A stretch of DNA of 24,300 bases. Source: an uncultured Bacteroidales bacterium (lineage in GTDB: Bacteria > Bacteroidota > Bacteroidia > Bacteroidales > UBA932). Location: positions 1 through 24,300 of the forward strand of contig CAKUSF010000019.1 in NCBI GenBank assembly GCA_934678915.1, given 5' to 3'. A program made the position numbers and the translations under genes. Position 1 is the stretch's first letter, and each line of letters starts with the position of its first letter. Under the pieces are notes generated by a model. It saw only the letters and a program-made list of their open reading frames with translations, was not told the DNA's origin and made no database searches. Below, piece by piece: positions 17,496 through 24,300 of this stretch.

Positions 17496-18935
17496 TTATC
17501 TGATATCATAAAACTCGAATCCAATAATCTCAGCGAACGCGGCAAGTTCTTCCCGCCAGTCTCCATCGACAATGGCATAATGCTGTGTCACCCCAATCTT
17601 TAGAAGCCTCTCAAACAGTTCCTTTACAGGGACAACTGGGCGGAAAATGCTGTGGGAATATGTCGCAAGAATATGTTTTCCCGGAAGCGACTCTGCCATA
17701 AAGCAGACCATCTTGTACTTCCCATCCTCCTCATAGATGCCGGTAACAGTCTTCATTCCGGTGCCGAAACGGTACCAGGCAAACGGTGCCCCGGCATATT
17801 TCCACTTGGTTTTCGCAAAACGCACATCCCTAGCAATCAGCACATTGTCCTGCCAACGCGAATCATTGTGATCGTTCGGTCCAGCATGTCCACCAGCGAA
17901 GGTTCCGAAATCATTCTCAATGTGGAACGGCTCGATGAAGTTCACATGACCTCCTGAGATCAGTTTCAAGACGAAGGTCGCCAGCCCCGCTCCCATGTCG
18001 GCCTCTGGCACGAGGACACTCATGTTCTCGTTGAACCAGTCGTGATAAAATCCCGCTCGGCAACCGCTGACCTTGAAGGTAGCCCGGTCTATGTCATTAT
18101 AGACCATGACATCAATGTCGTTGTCCCGCGCCATGTTCTTAAGTGCCAACGAAGCCTTCACGCAGCCGATGAACTTGTCATATTCCACATCCTCCATCAT
18201 CTTGTAGCGGGACGTAAGGGAGCCGGCATATTCATTGACTTCCTCGTCCGTCAGGGCGTCGATATAATCCTTGTAGTCAGAATACGGCAGGTAATGAATC
18301 TCCGGTCCTATCTTTGTGAACAGGTCGTAGTTGTCGATGTACGTTGACCACATCGCTTCGTTCATGTTGGCCATGAGTCCCACATTGGCCCCACGAAGCA
18401 CTGTCCTTGCCAGTGCAGCACGCGAGAACGTCCTAATCTGTTCGTTCACTTCCTCCCTTGTGCCCATGACGAAGCGCACACCCTTCCGAGGAACCCTGCG
18501 CACCGAACCGGAGGCCTCAAGGGACCCGACCAAGGTGCCGGAGCAGAGATATTCAATGAAATCATCATCGTCTAGCGTGGTCTCGAAGGCCATCCTATCC
18601 TTGGCGACATTGACAAAGATCATCGGAAAGTCCGGGCAATCCCTTAGAAAGCGGACCCACGCGAAATCCTCGCTCCACGAGAGGAACTCGGTTATGATGA
18701 AATCAACTTTGCTGTTGTAAAACAAATCCATAGCCTTTTCCGCGTCTTCCCTTTCATAGACGATTCCGGGATATTCAACATCCAGAAACTCAAGGGATTC
18801 AACTATTTGCCGCGAAACAGCTTCCTTCTTTTCGCCATAAGAGCCTCTTTTAGGCCCGGAAAGGTTCTTGAACCTCGGAGAAGCCACCAGCAGCAATCCT
18901 GCCCTAGGCTTTCTTGTTTTTGCCCCCCTATTCAT
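17496..18935 (-). CDS. L-arabinose/L-fucose isomerase-family sugar isomerase
   Basis: 479 residues, close to the roughly 500 of AraA and shorter than the roughly 590 of FucI. The N-terminal part has Rossmann-like strands (AGLLLVASP, KVDFIITEF, FPMIFVN) and a GLMANMNEAM segment near 186-195. The C-terminal half holds a plausible Mn-binding set: E311 in LVPEADMG, E335 in NFIEPF, H350 in FAGGHAGP and H452 in THQ-like TQHYAIVDGD. The spacing is close to that of E306, E333, H350 and H450 of E. coli AraA. The ending, with VDGDWREELAAFAEIIG, is typical of the fucose-isomerase C-terminal-like superfamily. It would convert an aldose to a ketose, but this superfamily also includes isomerases of other sugars, including sulfoquinovose, so the substrate is open. 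Its start overlaps the end of the MFS gene by 8 bases, so the two are co-translated. Confidence 0.8.
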   Translation of the reverse strand: MNRGAKTRKPRAGLLLVASPRFKNLSGPKRGSYGEKKEAVSRQIVESLEFLDVEYPGIVYEREDAEKAMDLFYNSKVDFIITEFLSWSEDFAWVRFLRDCPDFPMIFVNVAKDRMAFETTLDDDDFIEYLCSGTLVGSLEASGSVRRVPRKGVRFVMGTREEVNEQIRTFSRAALARTVLRGANVGLMANMNEAMWSTYIDNYDLFTKIGPEIHYLPYSDYKDYIDALTDEEVNEYAGSLTSRYKMMEDVEYDKFIGCVKASLALKNMARDNDIDVMVYNDIDRATFKVSGCRAGFYHDWFNENMSVLVPEADMGAGLATFVLKLISGGHVNFIEPFHIENDFGTFAGGHAGPNDHNDSRWQDNVLIARDVRFAKTKWKYAGAPFAWYRFGTGMKTVTGIYEEDGKYKMVCFMAESLPGKHILATYSHSIFRPVVPVKELFERLLKIGVTQHYAIVDGDWREELAAFAEIIGFEFYDIR

Positions 18936-20196
18936 TGTTTAATTTGTTATAATCTTTCTGATAATTCGTATAGCTCACTACCGCCATCATGGCTCCGCAG
19001 ACTAGCCAGATGCACCCAAGCACAGGGAATGTGGCCTGAAGGCTGCCAAGGCTCTGTTTCATCGCGCCTAACACAACGGGTGCCAAGGCCCCCACAGCGA
19101 ATCCTGTCGTTATCATCGCGCTTGAGCAAGACGCATGAAGGTTGTCAGGCGTGACATCATAAAGGACGGCATAAGTGTTGGCATCGAAAAACGCCCGGAA
19201 GAAGCCCCAAGCAGCAAAGCACAAATAGAGTACTGTCAGAGTTGTGCTCCGTGCTATGAAGAACAGAGGAAGAGCTCCTAGCAGCAGGCCAGCTGCCTGA
19301 AGAAGCATCCTTGCCTTATGGTTCCTAGCCGCAAGTCTGTCCGAAAGCGAACCAGAGAGCAAGACACCGACAAAGGCTGCGACATACGTCCAGAACATCG
19401 AGTTGAATCCAGCAGCGGCCTGACTTTGCCCCAATTCTTCCTGAAGATAAGACGGCATCCATGTCATGTAACCGGTAATCACAAAGATCTGCCCGGAGAA
19501 TCCTATTGTCAAAGCAGCGGCAGTGGGCGTGGTGAACACTGTCTTGAAACCGTCCAGTATGCCCGGCTTGTGCCTGTTTTTCTCCTCCAACTCGGCATCA
19601 GTCAAAGGCTTATCCTTAAGTCTGAAAGCCATCAAGATGCCCCAAAGAATCCCAGCTGCTCCGAAAATGATGAATGAATATTTCCATCCGTTTCCAGGGT
19701 TGCTTTTATCGAAATAGTCCGCAATCGCGCCTGCAAGCCATCCAGCCACTATCACTCCGACATAATAGGCGGTCTGATGGATGGACATAGCTCTTGCGCG
19801 CGTGTCAGTGTGGTACTGACCGAGAAGCGAATAGTTCGCTGGGCCGAAGAATGCCTCGCCTCCGCCTGTAGCGACACTCCTCATGATGATGAGGAGAAAG
19901 ACACTGTTAGCTAGTCCGGTAAACATGGTAGCCACGCTCCAGAACAGGATCGACACCGTGACAACCCATTTACGACTGAACCTATCCCCTGCCCAACCAC
20001 CTAATGGAACCATGCAGGCATAGAAAAGGTTGAACACAGTGGCTATCAGACCGACTGATGTGTCAGTCAGATTCAAAGCTTCTCTTATGGAAGGAAGAAC
20101 GGTGTTGAACACCTGCCTGTCCCCCTGATTCAGCAGATATGCCATCCACAACAGGAGAAGGACTTCCCATTTCATCCAAGATTTTTCCTTCATCAT
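18928..20196 (-). CDS. MFS transporter, probable sugar importer
   Basis: 422 residues from the ATG at 20196. A longer reading from a TTG at 20214 would start on the predicted -7 promoter element and is rejected; the adjacent ATG at 20193 is equally possible. About 12 hydrophobic segments are visible. The first contains MAYLLNQGDRQVFNTVLPSI, with the charged D-R pair typical of the anion:cation symporter-like MFS branch, and GWAGDRFSRKW is the classic loop 2-3 motif, echoed by GSLSDRLAARNHK in the second half. A central cytoplasmic loop (about 200-230) is charged. It should sit in the inner membrane and bring in the mono- or disaccharide released in the periplasm. It heads the isomerase/isomerase/kinase operon, which makes a sugar cargo likely, but the exact substrate cannot be read. 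Confidence 0.88.
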   Translation of the reverse strand: MMKEKSWMKWEVLLLLWMAYLLNQGDRQVFNTVLPSIREALNLTDTSVGLIATVFNLFYACMVPLGGWAGDRFSRKWVVTVSILFWSVATMFTGLANSVFLLIIMRSVATGGGEAFFGPANYSLLGQYHTDTRARAMSIHQTAYYVGVIVAGWLAGAIADYFDKSNPGNGWKYSFIIFGAAGILWGILMAFRLKDKPLTDAELEEKNRHKPGILDGFKTVFTTPTAAALTIGFSGQIFVITGYMTWMPSYLQEELGQSQAAAGFNSMFWTYVAAFVGVLLSGSLSDRLAARNHKARMLLQAAGLLLGALPLFFIARSTTLTVLYLCFAAWGFFRAFFDANTYAVLYDVTPDNLHASCSSAMITTGFAVGALAPVVLGAMKQSLGSLQATFPVLGCIWLVCGAMMAVVSYTNYQKDYNKLNNE

Positions 20197-20211
20197 TTTT
20201 GTAATTTCGTG

Positions 20212-20219
20212 CAAAGATA
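20212..20219 (-). promoter_or_regulatory. Predicted -7 element of the MFS operon promoter
   Basis: TATCTTTG on the minus strand matches TAnnTTTG exactly. No TTTG is found at the expected -33 distance; that position is instead occupied by operator B. A weak core promoter blocked or modulated at -33 would fit regulation by the divergently encoded GntR protein. The leader to the ATG at 20196 is very short. Confidence 0.5.
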
Positions 20220-20237
20220 GCGATTTCTTCGAATATT

Positions 20238-20255
20238 ATACCACACCACACTACA
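20238..20255 (-). promoter_or_regulatory. Putative operator B at the MFS operon promoter
   Basis: On the minus strand this reads TGTAGTGTGGTGTGGTAT, matching operator A at 14 of 18 positions; all four differences are A/G transitions. It covers the -33 region of the MFS promoter, where binding would compete with RNA polymerase. Confidence 0.55.
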
Positions 20256-20283
20256 CTATTTTGCAAAAAAAACGATAATTTGC

Positions 20284-20313
20284 TTTGCCATTGAGATTTT
20301 TGTAGTAAATTTG
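20284..20313 (+). promoter_or_regulatory. Predicted gntR promoter (TTTG-N18-TAAATTTG)
   Basis: TTTG at 20284-20287 and TAAATTTG at 20306-20313 match the Bacteroidetes consensus with the same 18-base spacer as the susC promoter. Transcription should start near 20320, inside operator C, and gives a leader of about 30 bases. Confidence 0.65.
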
Positions 20314-20316
20314 ACC

Positions 20317-20334
20317 ATACCAAAGCACACCATA
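20317..20334 (-). promoter_or_regulatory. Putative operator C over the gntR transcription start
   Basis: The minus strand reads TATGGTGTGCTTTGGTAT, identical to operator A at 15 of 18 positions. It begins 3 bases after the predicted gntR -7 element, so binding would block initiation and give autoregulation. Confidence 0.6.
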
Positions 20335-20351
20335 AGATAATTACTGATAAT

Positions 20352-21374
20352 ATGATTAGTTTCGAGATCGACACAACTAGCAAGACTGCTGTCTACAAGC
20401 AGCTTGTGTCGGCAGTGACAGAAGCCGTGAAAGACGGCAGGCTCAAGACAGGCGAGCTGGTTCCTTCGATGAACGTCCTTGCGGACGAACTGGAAATCTC
20501 GAAGGAGACAGTCAAAAGGGCTTATGGCATCCTAAGAATGAATGGGATTCTGGAGGCTCAACAAGGTAAAGGATTCTATGTGGCGGACACATCCGAAAAA
20601 AGCACAATCTCAGTGCTTTTCCTCATTGACAGGTTCAGTATCTACAAGCAGGAAATTGTGCGCGGCTTCCATCAGGAACTGAAAGGCCAGTCGGAAGACA
20701 CTGTCCTGCTGTACAACCAAGACATCGACATATTCGAATATTTCGTGAATGAGAACCTCGGAAAATTCGACTGGTACGTTGTGTCGCCCCATTTCAGTCT
20801 TGAGAAAAAGATTCAGGACCGTGTCAGAAAAATCATAAAAAGGATCCCAAACCACCAGCTGATAATGTTGGACCGTCTAATACCAGGAATGATCGGGAAC
20901 TTCGGGGCAGCCTACCAGGACTTCGAGAATGATGTTTACTATGGACTGGAGCAAGGCGCAGAAAAGCTGGAGCAAATCGGGCATCTTAAAGTGATAGCTA
21001 TGCCGACATCCCTCTACTGGTCCATCATGAAAAAAAGAGTCACCGAGTTCTGCGAAGAACACAAGATCAAGGTGCAGTTCCTCAGCGAGGCACCGGCCAA
21101 AGTTAAGAAAGGAGACGCTTTCCTTATCCTTACCAGTCAGCTTGACTCAGGCCTCATCGCCCTTGTAGATAACGCTAAAGGACTCACCGTAGGGACAGAC
21201 TACTACATCATCTCCTACAACGACTCCCCTGTTGACCGCGTTGTGCTGAACGGCCTGACAACCATCTCGACAGACTTCAATGAAATGGGGCGCGAGGTGG
21301 CCAAAATGGTCAACGAAAAGGCACTGAGGAAGACTCACATCTGCTTTAGGATGAACAAACGAAGCACTTTCTGA
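20352..21374 (+). CDS. GntR-family regulator with LacI/ribose-binding-type sensor domain
   Basis: 340 residues. Residues 8-78 form a GntR winged helix: AVYKQLVSAVTEAVKDGRLK, LVPSMNVLADELEISKETVKRAYGILRMNGILEAQQG is the conserved recognition region, and GKGFYVAD is the wing. Residues 86-330 have the alternating strand/helix pattern of a periplasmic-binding-protein-like sugar sensor (ISVLFLIDRFSIYKQEIVRGF, DWYVVSPHF, DAFLILTSQ, YYIISYNDSPVDRVVLNGLTTISTDFNEMG). This GntR-plus-LacI-sensor layout is the one used by Bacteroides sugar regulators such as FucR. It probably binds the locus sugar or a phosphorylated product and controls both this intergenic region and susC through operators A-C. The frame continues into a one-base TGATG overlap with the epimerase gene, so the two are co-expressed. 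Confidence 0.88.
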   Translation: MISFEIDTTSKTAVYKQLVSAVTEAVKDGRLKTGELVPSMNVLADELEISKETVKRAYGILRMNGILEAQQGKGFYVADTSEKSTISVLFLIDRFSIYKQEIVRGFHQELKGQSEDTVLLYNQDIDIFEYFVNENLGKFDWYVVSPHFSLEKKIQDRVRKIIKRIPNHQLIMLDRLIPGMIGNFGAAYQDFENDVYYGLEQGAEKLEQIGHLKVIAMPTSLYWSIMKKRVTEFCEEHKIKVQFLSEAPAKVKKGDAFLILTSQLDSGLIALVDNAKGLTVGTDYYIISYNDSPVDRVVLNGLTTISTDFNEMGREVAKMVNEKALRKTHICFRMNKRSTF

Positions 21375-22255
21375 TGATTGAACTGTCTAAAGGCACGACA
21401 AGACTGACCTTGGCAAGGCCAGATGTCAATGAACCGTACTACCGTGGCACCCGATTCGACCGAAGCGGAATCATCCTCACTTTGGAGCATCGTGGAAGAC
21501 GATACATCAGCCAATGGTTTCATGAATATGATCCTTTCAAGCACGATGCTGTCAGTGGCCCAGCAGAAGAGTTCACCCCTATCGGCTACGATGATGCGGC
21601 TCCCGGAGGAGGTTTCTTGAAGTTGGGGGTCGGACTACTTGAAAAGGATGAGAATGAATATGATAGGTTCCATCTTTACAAAACATTGGATGGAGGCGAA
21701 TGGTTCTTAGAAAACGAAACAGACAATGCGGCATTCACGCATAGGTTGTCGGCTGGAGGGTACGCGTATCGCTACCAGAAAAAGGTCTCTATACCGGAAG
21801 AAGGACTTCTGACGCTTGAACACTGCATTGAGAACAAAGGAGAGAACGTCATGGATCTGTACGTTTACAACCATAACTTTTTCATCCTTGACGGAGCCAC
21901 AACCGGTAAAGACACTGTCATCATGCTGCCATTCCGTCCGGATGGCCATTGGCGCGAGAATTACGATTGTGTGCATCTCACAAGTAATGGGATACGCTTT
22001 GACAGAAATCTAAAACCAGACGAACGCGTCTTCATGGGGGATCTCAAAGGTCCTCAGCCTCAGGAACAATACACTTTCAAGCTCGCAAACCTGGCCAACG
22101 GCATGACCGTGGATGTCCGTTCAGATGCCACGATGGAGTACGCAGTTTTCTGGAGCAACCACGAGGTTGCTTGTCTTGAGCCATACACCAGACTGCTCAT
22201 CGAGCCCGGCCACAAAGCCAAATGGAAGATAGAGTACCGCTTCAGAACCCTCTGA
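21374..22255 (+). CDS. Aldose 1-epimerase (galactose mutarotase)-like protein
   Basis: 293 residues with no signal peptide, so cytoplasmic. The translation shows the beta-sandwich pattern of the galactose mutarotase-like superfamily. Candidate catalytic residues are H167 in VYNHNFFILDG, which fits the mutarotase histidine acid, and E269 in VACLEPYT, which fits the glutamate base. The usual N-terminal arginine contact may be one of several near 24-43. It would interconvert sugar anomers ahead of the isomerase or kinase. It overlaps the regulator stop by one base, so enzyme and sensor are made together; the two may see the same sugar. The closest family may be one of the uncharacterised mutarotase-like DUF groups rather than true GalM, because the sequence lacks obvious GalM-specific stretches. 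Confidence 0.75.
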   Translation: MIELSKGTTRLTLARPDVNEPYYRGTRFDRSGIILTLEHRGRRYISQWFHEYDPFKHDAVSGPAEEFTPIGYDDAAPGGGFLKLGVGLLEKDENEYDRFHLYKTLDGGEWFLENETDNAAFTHRLSAGGYAYRYQKKVSIPEEGLLTLEHCIENKGENVMDLYVYNHNFFILDGATTGKDTVIMLPFRPDGHWRENYDCVHLTSNGIRFDRNLKPDERVFMGDLKGPQPQEQYTFKLANLANGMTVDVRSDATMEYAVFWSNHEVACLEPYTRLLIEPGHKAKWKIEYRFRTL

Positions 22256-22266
22256 CAGGTAGTTTA

Positions 22267-22407
22267 CAAACCACGGGCACGGGAGAATGCCTCAGAGTAA
22301 GATGAGAGGCCGATTCGTGTGGCTGTCCCCCTTATTCAGGAATAGTGTCAGCCACAATGACCCGCCTTTGGCAGCAGCCAGGGGCACATTGCTGTGTCCG
22401 TGGTTTG
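22267..22407. ncRNA. Candidate structured RNA, 6S-like layout
   Basis: The 192-base gap between two convergent genes contains a long-range pairing: CAAACCACGGGCAC (22267-22280) with GTGTCCGTGGTTTG (22394-22407), 14 pairs including one G-T. Inside it, TGTGGCTG (22318-22325) pairs perfectly with CAGCCACA (22349-22356), enclosing a TATT/AATA mini-stem. Two unpaired arms of about 37 bases lie between the outer and inner stems. A closing stem, a large central bubble and an apical stem is the plan of 6S RNA, and a Bacteroidetes-specific 6S-like family (6S-Flavo) is known; I cannot confirm a match. No open frame or U-tract terminator is visible. Strand is undecided. Confidence 0.4.
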
Positions 22408-22447
22408 AAAAAGACAGAAGCCTTGTGTACTGAGATATTGTGAATCA

Positions 22448-23251
22448 TCACAGCGTGGCGGTACGGGCAGCAACGATTGCGGCAGCCTGGGCGAAATCCT
22501 CACCAGAAGATGCGTAAAGGACTCCACGGGATGAATTGATCAGGAGACCGCCTTTGGAGTTAGCTCCGTTAGCAATCACTTCCTCAGCGCTTCCGCCTTG
22601 AGCCCCGACACCAGGAACAAGGAAGAAGTTATCCGGGCAGAACTGTCTGATTCCCTTCAGCTTGTCAGCTTTCGTAGCACCTACCACAAACATCATGTTC
22701 TCAGGTGTTGAGATTTCCATCATTTTTTCCATCACAACCTGATAGAGAGGCTTTCCACCTTTTTCCGCAGTCTGGAAATCGACCGAAGACGGATTGGAGG
22801 ACAGAGCTACCACGATGGCGTAGCGTCCGGGATATTCAAGGAAAGGAGTTACGGTCTCGCTGCCCATGTACGGTGACAGAGTAACCGCGTCAAAGTCGAA
22901 AGTCTCGAAGAGGGACTTGGCGTACATTCTGGCGGTGTTGCCGATGTCTCCCCTCTTGGCATCCGCGATGATGAACTGCTCCGGATGGTTTGAACGAATA
23001 TGCTCGACTGTCTTGTCAAGGATTGCCATACCGTCCACTCCGAGACACTCGTAGAAGGCGAGATTCGGCTTGAATGCAACACAATGAGGGGTTGTGGCGT
23101 CGATGATGCGCTTGTTGAACTCAAGCACGGCCTCATTCAACGTCCTGCCAGCCTTCACGCACTCTGGAATCTTTGCAAAATCGGTGTCAAGGCCAACGCA
23201 GAGCATTGAACCTTTCTTTATTATTTGAGAATATAATTCTGTTGTTGTCAT
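22448..23251 (-). CDS. pyrF: Orotidine 5'-phosphate decarboxylase (type 2 PyrF)
   Basis: 267 residues, typical of the longer type 2 OMP decarboxylases. It catalyses the last step of UMP synthesis in the cytoplasm. Visible active-site motifs are CVGLDTD (D22), VAFKPNLAFYE (K61) and the signature IADAKRGDIGNTA, with D97, K99 and D102 forming the catalytic Asp-Lys-Asp network. LSSNPSS lies in the phosphate-loop region, and VPGVGAQGG and INSSRGVLYA near the end complete the phosphate-binding sites. The start at 23251 gives the usual N-terminus with no extension. It is transcribed towards the glycan locus but is functionally unrelated; the REP-like palindrome at 23273-23322 separates it from the peptidase gene upstream on the same strand. 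Confidence 0.97.
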   Translation of the reverse strand: MTTTELYSQIIKKGSMLCVGLDTDFAKIPECVKAGRTLNEAVLEFNKRIIDATTPHCVAFKPNLAFYECLGVDGMAILDKTVEHIRSNHPEQFIIADAKRGDIGNTARMYAKSLFETFDFDAVTLSPYMGSETVTPFLEYPGRYAIVVALSSNPSSVDFQTAEKGGKPLYQVVMEKMMEISTPENMMFVVGATKADKLKGIRQFCPDNFFLVPGVGAQGGSAEEVIANGANSKGGLLINSSRGVLYASSGEDFAQAAAIVAARTATL

Positions 23252-23272
23252 GTTCGTTGTTAGATTATGTCA

Positions 23273-23322
23273 CTTCGGCAAGCTCAGTGACCGCACTGTT
23301 TCGGTCGCTGAGCCTGTCGAAG
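23273..23322. repeat. REP-like imperfect palindrome
   Basis: Left arm CTTCGGCAAGCTCAGTGACCG (23273 on, 21 bases) pairs with the right arm at 23302-23322, with 18 of 21 positions complementary, around an 8-base loop. The arm resembles the CTTCGACAGGCTCAG-type extragenic palindromes seen in many Bacteroidetes genomes. It begins 7 bases after the M20 peptidase stop and lies 22 bases upstream of pyrF. No T-tract follows on either strand, so it is more likely a REP-type repeat or mRNA 3'-end stabiliser than an intrinsic terminator. Confidence 0.75.
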
Positions 23323-23328
23323 CGACCT

Positions 23329-24300
23329 CTATTCATAATATTCATAAAACTTAGCAATGGATTCCATCCCCGCAAAGAACTGCCGAAGCAGATAACTCTC
23401 GTTCGGAGAATGGATTGTGTCCCTTTCAAGGCCGAAACCCATCAGAAGCGGATCCACACCAAGGATCTTCTGCATGTCCGCCAGTACCGCTATGCTTCCA
23501 CCGCCACGACTCGGAACCGGCTTGACGCCATAGACCTCCTCCATAGCCTTCGAGGCTGCCTGAAACGCTGGTGACGAGATCGGAATAAGGAACCCTTCCC
23601 CACCCTCGCACGGCTTGACCTCTATGCGGCAATATTTCGGGGCAATCTTCTCCAGATGTTTCTTGAATATCCTCGTGATCTTGGCGCTCTCCTGATTCGG
23701 CACGAGACGCATCGAGATCTTGGCGTGAGCGACGGACGGGAGGACAGTCTTGGCACCCTCTCCAGTGTACCCGCCCCATATTCCGCACACATCCAGACAA
23801 GGCCTGATGCCTATCCGCTCAAGCGGAGTGTAGCCTTTCTCGCCACGCAAAGCTTTGACTCCCACAGACTCTTCAAACTCTTTAAGGTTGAACGGAGCCC
23901 TGGCAAGCTGGGCACGGTCTTTCTTTGACAGCTCCACTACATCGTCATAGAATCCAGGAATAGTCACACGTCCGTCTTTGTCTATCAATCCAGAAATCAG
24001 ATCACACAGCGTCTGAATAGGATTCGCGACGGTACCACCGTAATGTCCAGAATGCAGGTCCTTGTCAGGCCCGGTCAGAGTCACCTCAAGATAGGCCAAC
24101 CCCCTCATACCGCAGTTGATGGACGGAACCTTGTCGGAAATCATCGTTGTGTCAGAGACGAGTATCACATCGGCTCCAAGCCATTTTTTGTGCTCCTTAA
24201 CCCAAGCCGGAAGGGACGGACTACCGATCTCCTCCTCTCCCTCGAAAATGAACTTCACATTGTGGCGCAGTTTGCCGCTGCGGAGAAGATATTCAAAAGC
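23329..24300 (-). CDS. M20-family dipeptidase, C-terminal part (cut by window edge)
   Basis: The frame is open from the right edge, so the true start lies beyond 24300; the GTG at 24258 is internal. The visible 323 residues contain FEGEEEIGSP, with the catalytic Glu and the adjacent metal-ligand Glu, then LVSDT with a metal-ligand Asp, the dimerisation-domain motif LHSGHYGG, the glycine-rich SRGGGSIAVL segment, and the late FGLERDTIHSPNESY motif, whose His is a metal ligand. These are the M20 (ArgE/DapE/CPG2) co-catalytic zinc peptidase features. LHSGHYGG and the DTIHSPNE ending point to the M20 dipeptidase (carnosinase-like) group. The N-terminal HxD ligand is outside the window. It is a cytoplasmic peptide-breakdown enzyme, unrelated to the glycan locus. 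Confidence 0.93.
   Translation of the reverse strand, partial: AFEYLLRSGKLRHNVKFIFEGEEEIGSPSLPAWVKEHKKWLGADVILVSDTTMISDKVPSINCGMRGLAYLEVTLTGPDKDLHSGHYGGTVANPIQTLCDLISGLIDKDGRVTIPGFYDDVVELSKKDRAQLARAPFNLKEFEESVGVKALRGEKGYTPLERIGIRPCLDVCGIWGGYTGEGAKTVLPSVAHAKISMRLVPNQESAKITRIFKKHLEKIAPKYCRIEVKPCEGGEGFLIPISSPAFQAASKAMEEVYGVKPVPSRGGGSIAVLADMQKILGVDPLLMGFGLERDTIHSPNESYLLRQFFAGMESIAKFYEYYE

Noticed and set aside
20197..20214. TTG start for the MFS gene at 20214
   Set aside because: It falls within the predicted -7 promoter element; the ATG at 20196 or 20193 gives a normal N-terminus.
14768..22255. Calling the catabolic genes an L-fucose operon because of the FucR-like regulator and fucose-isomerase-like protein
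   Set aside because: There is no fuculokinase or fuculose-phosphate aldolase, the isomerase is about 100 residues shorter than FucI, and a phosphomannose-isomerase-like enzyme and ROK kinase do not fit that pathway.

Overview
The window looks like chromosome of a Bacteroidota member, most likely order Bacteroidales. The evidence is a SusC/SusD pair, BACON and DUF5689 lipoproteins, a serine-type sulfatase, A-rich or absent Shine-Dalgarno sites, and several promoters of the Bacteroidetes form TTTG-N18-TAnnTTTG. All identifications rest on reading the translations and motifs; no database search was possible.

Layout. Bases 1-617 hold the 5' part of an AraC-type regulator (minus strand, cut by the left edge). 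Bases 760-6969 are a minus-strand operon: a large BACON/DUF5689 lipoprotein, an endonuclease/exonuclease/phosphatase (EEP) lipoprotein and a DUF6259-like TIM-barrel lipoprotein. From a shared intergenic region, the plus-strand operon at 7056-14687 encodes SusC, SusD, a second EEP protein and a periplasmic sulfatase carrying an extra C-terminal HAD phosphatase domain. A bidirectional terminator at 14709-14739 separates this from the minus-strand operon at 14768-20196: a ROK sugar kinase, a class I phosphomannose-isomerase-like protein with an added N-terminal domain, an arabinose/fucose-isomerase-family protein and an MFS transporter. Divergent from it are a GntR regulator with a sugar-binding-type sensor domain and an aldose-1-epimerase-like protein (20352-22255). 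A candidate structured RNA (22267-22407) follows. The right end is unrelated housekeeping: pyrF, a REP-like palindrome and the 3' part of an M20 dipeptidase.

How it fits together. This reads as one polysaccharide-utilisation locus. Surface lipoproteins and SusCD capture and import a glycan. Periplasmic enzymes (sulfatase, two EEP phosphoesterase-type proteins, a HAD domain, a DUF6259 putative glycosidase) strip and cut it. The MFS protein imports the released sugar, and the mutarotase, isomerases and ROK kinase feed it into metabolism. The GntR protein is the likely regulator: an 18-base element related to TATGGTATGGTATGGTAT occurs once in the susC leader and twice in the gntR/MFS intergenic region, which ties the glycan-capture genes to the sugar-catabolism genes 13 kb away. 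No classical glycoside hydrolase family is evident, so the substrate is unknown. The mix of sulfatase and phosphoesterase-type genes suggests a sulfated and/or phosphorylated glycan.
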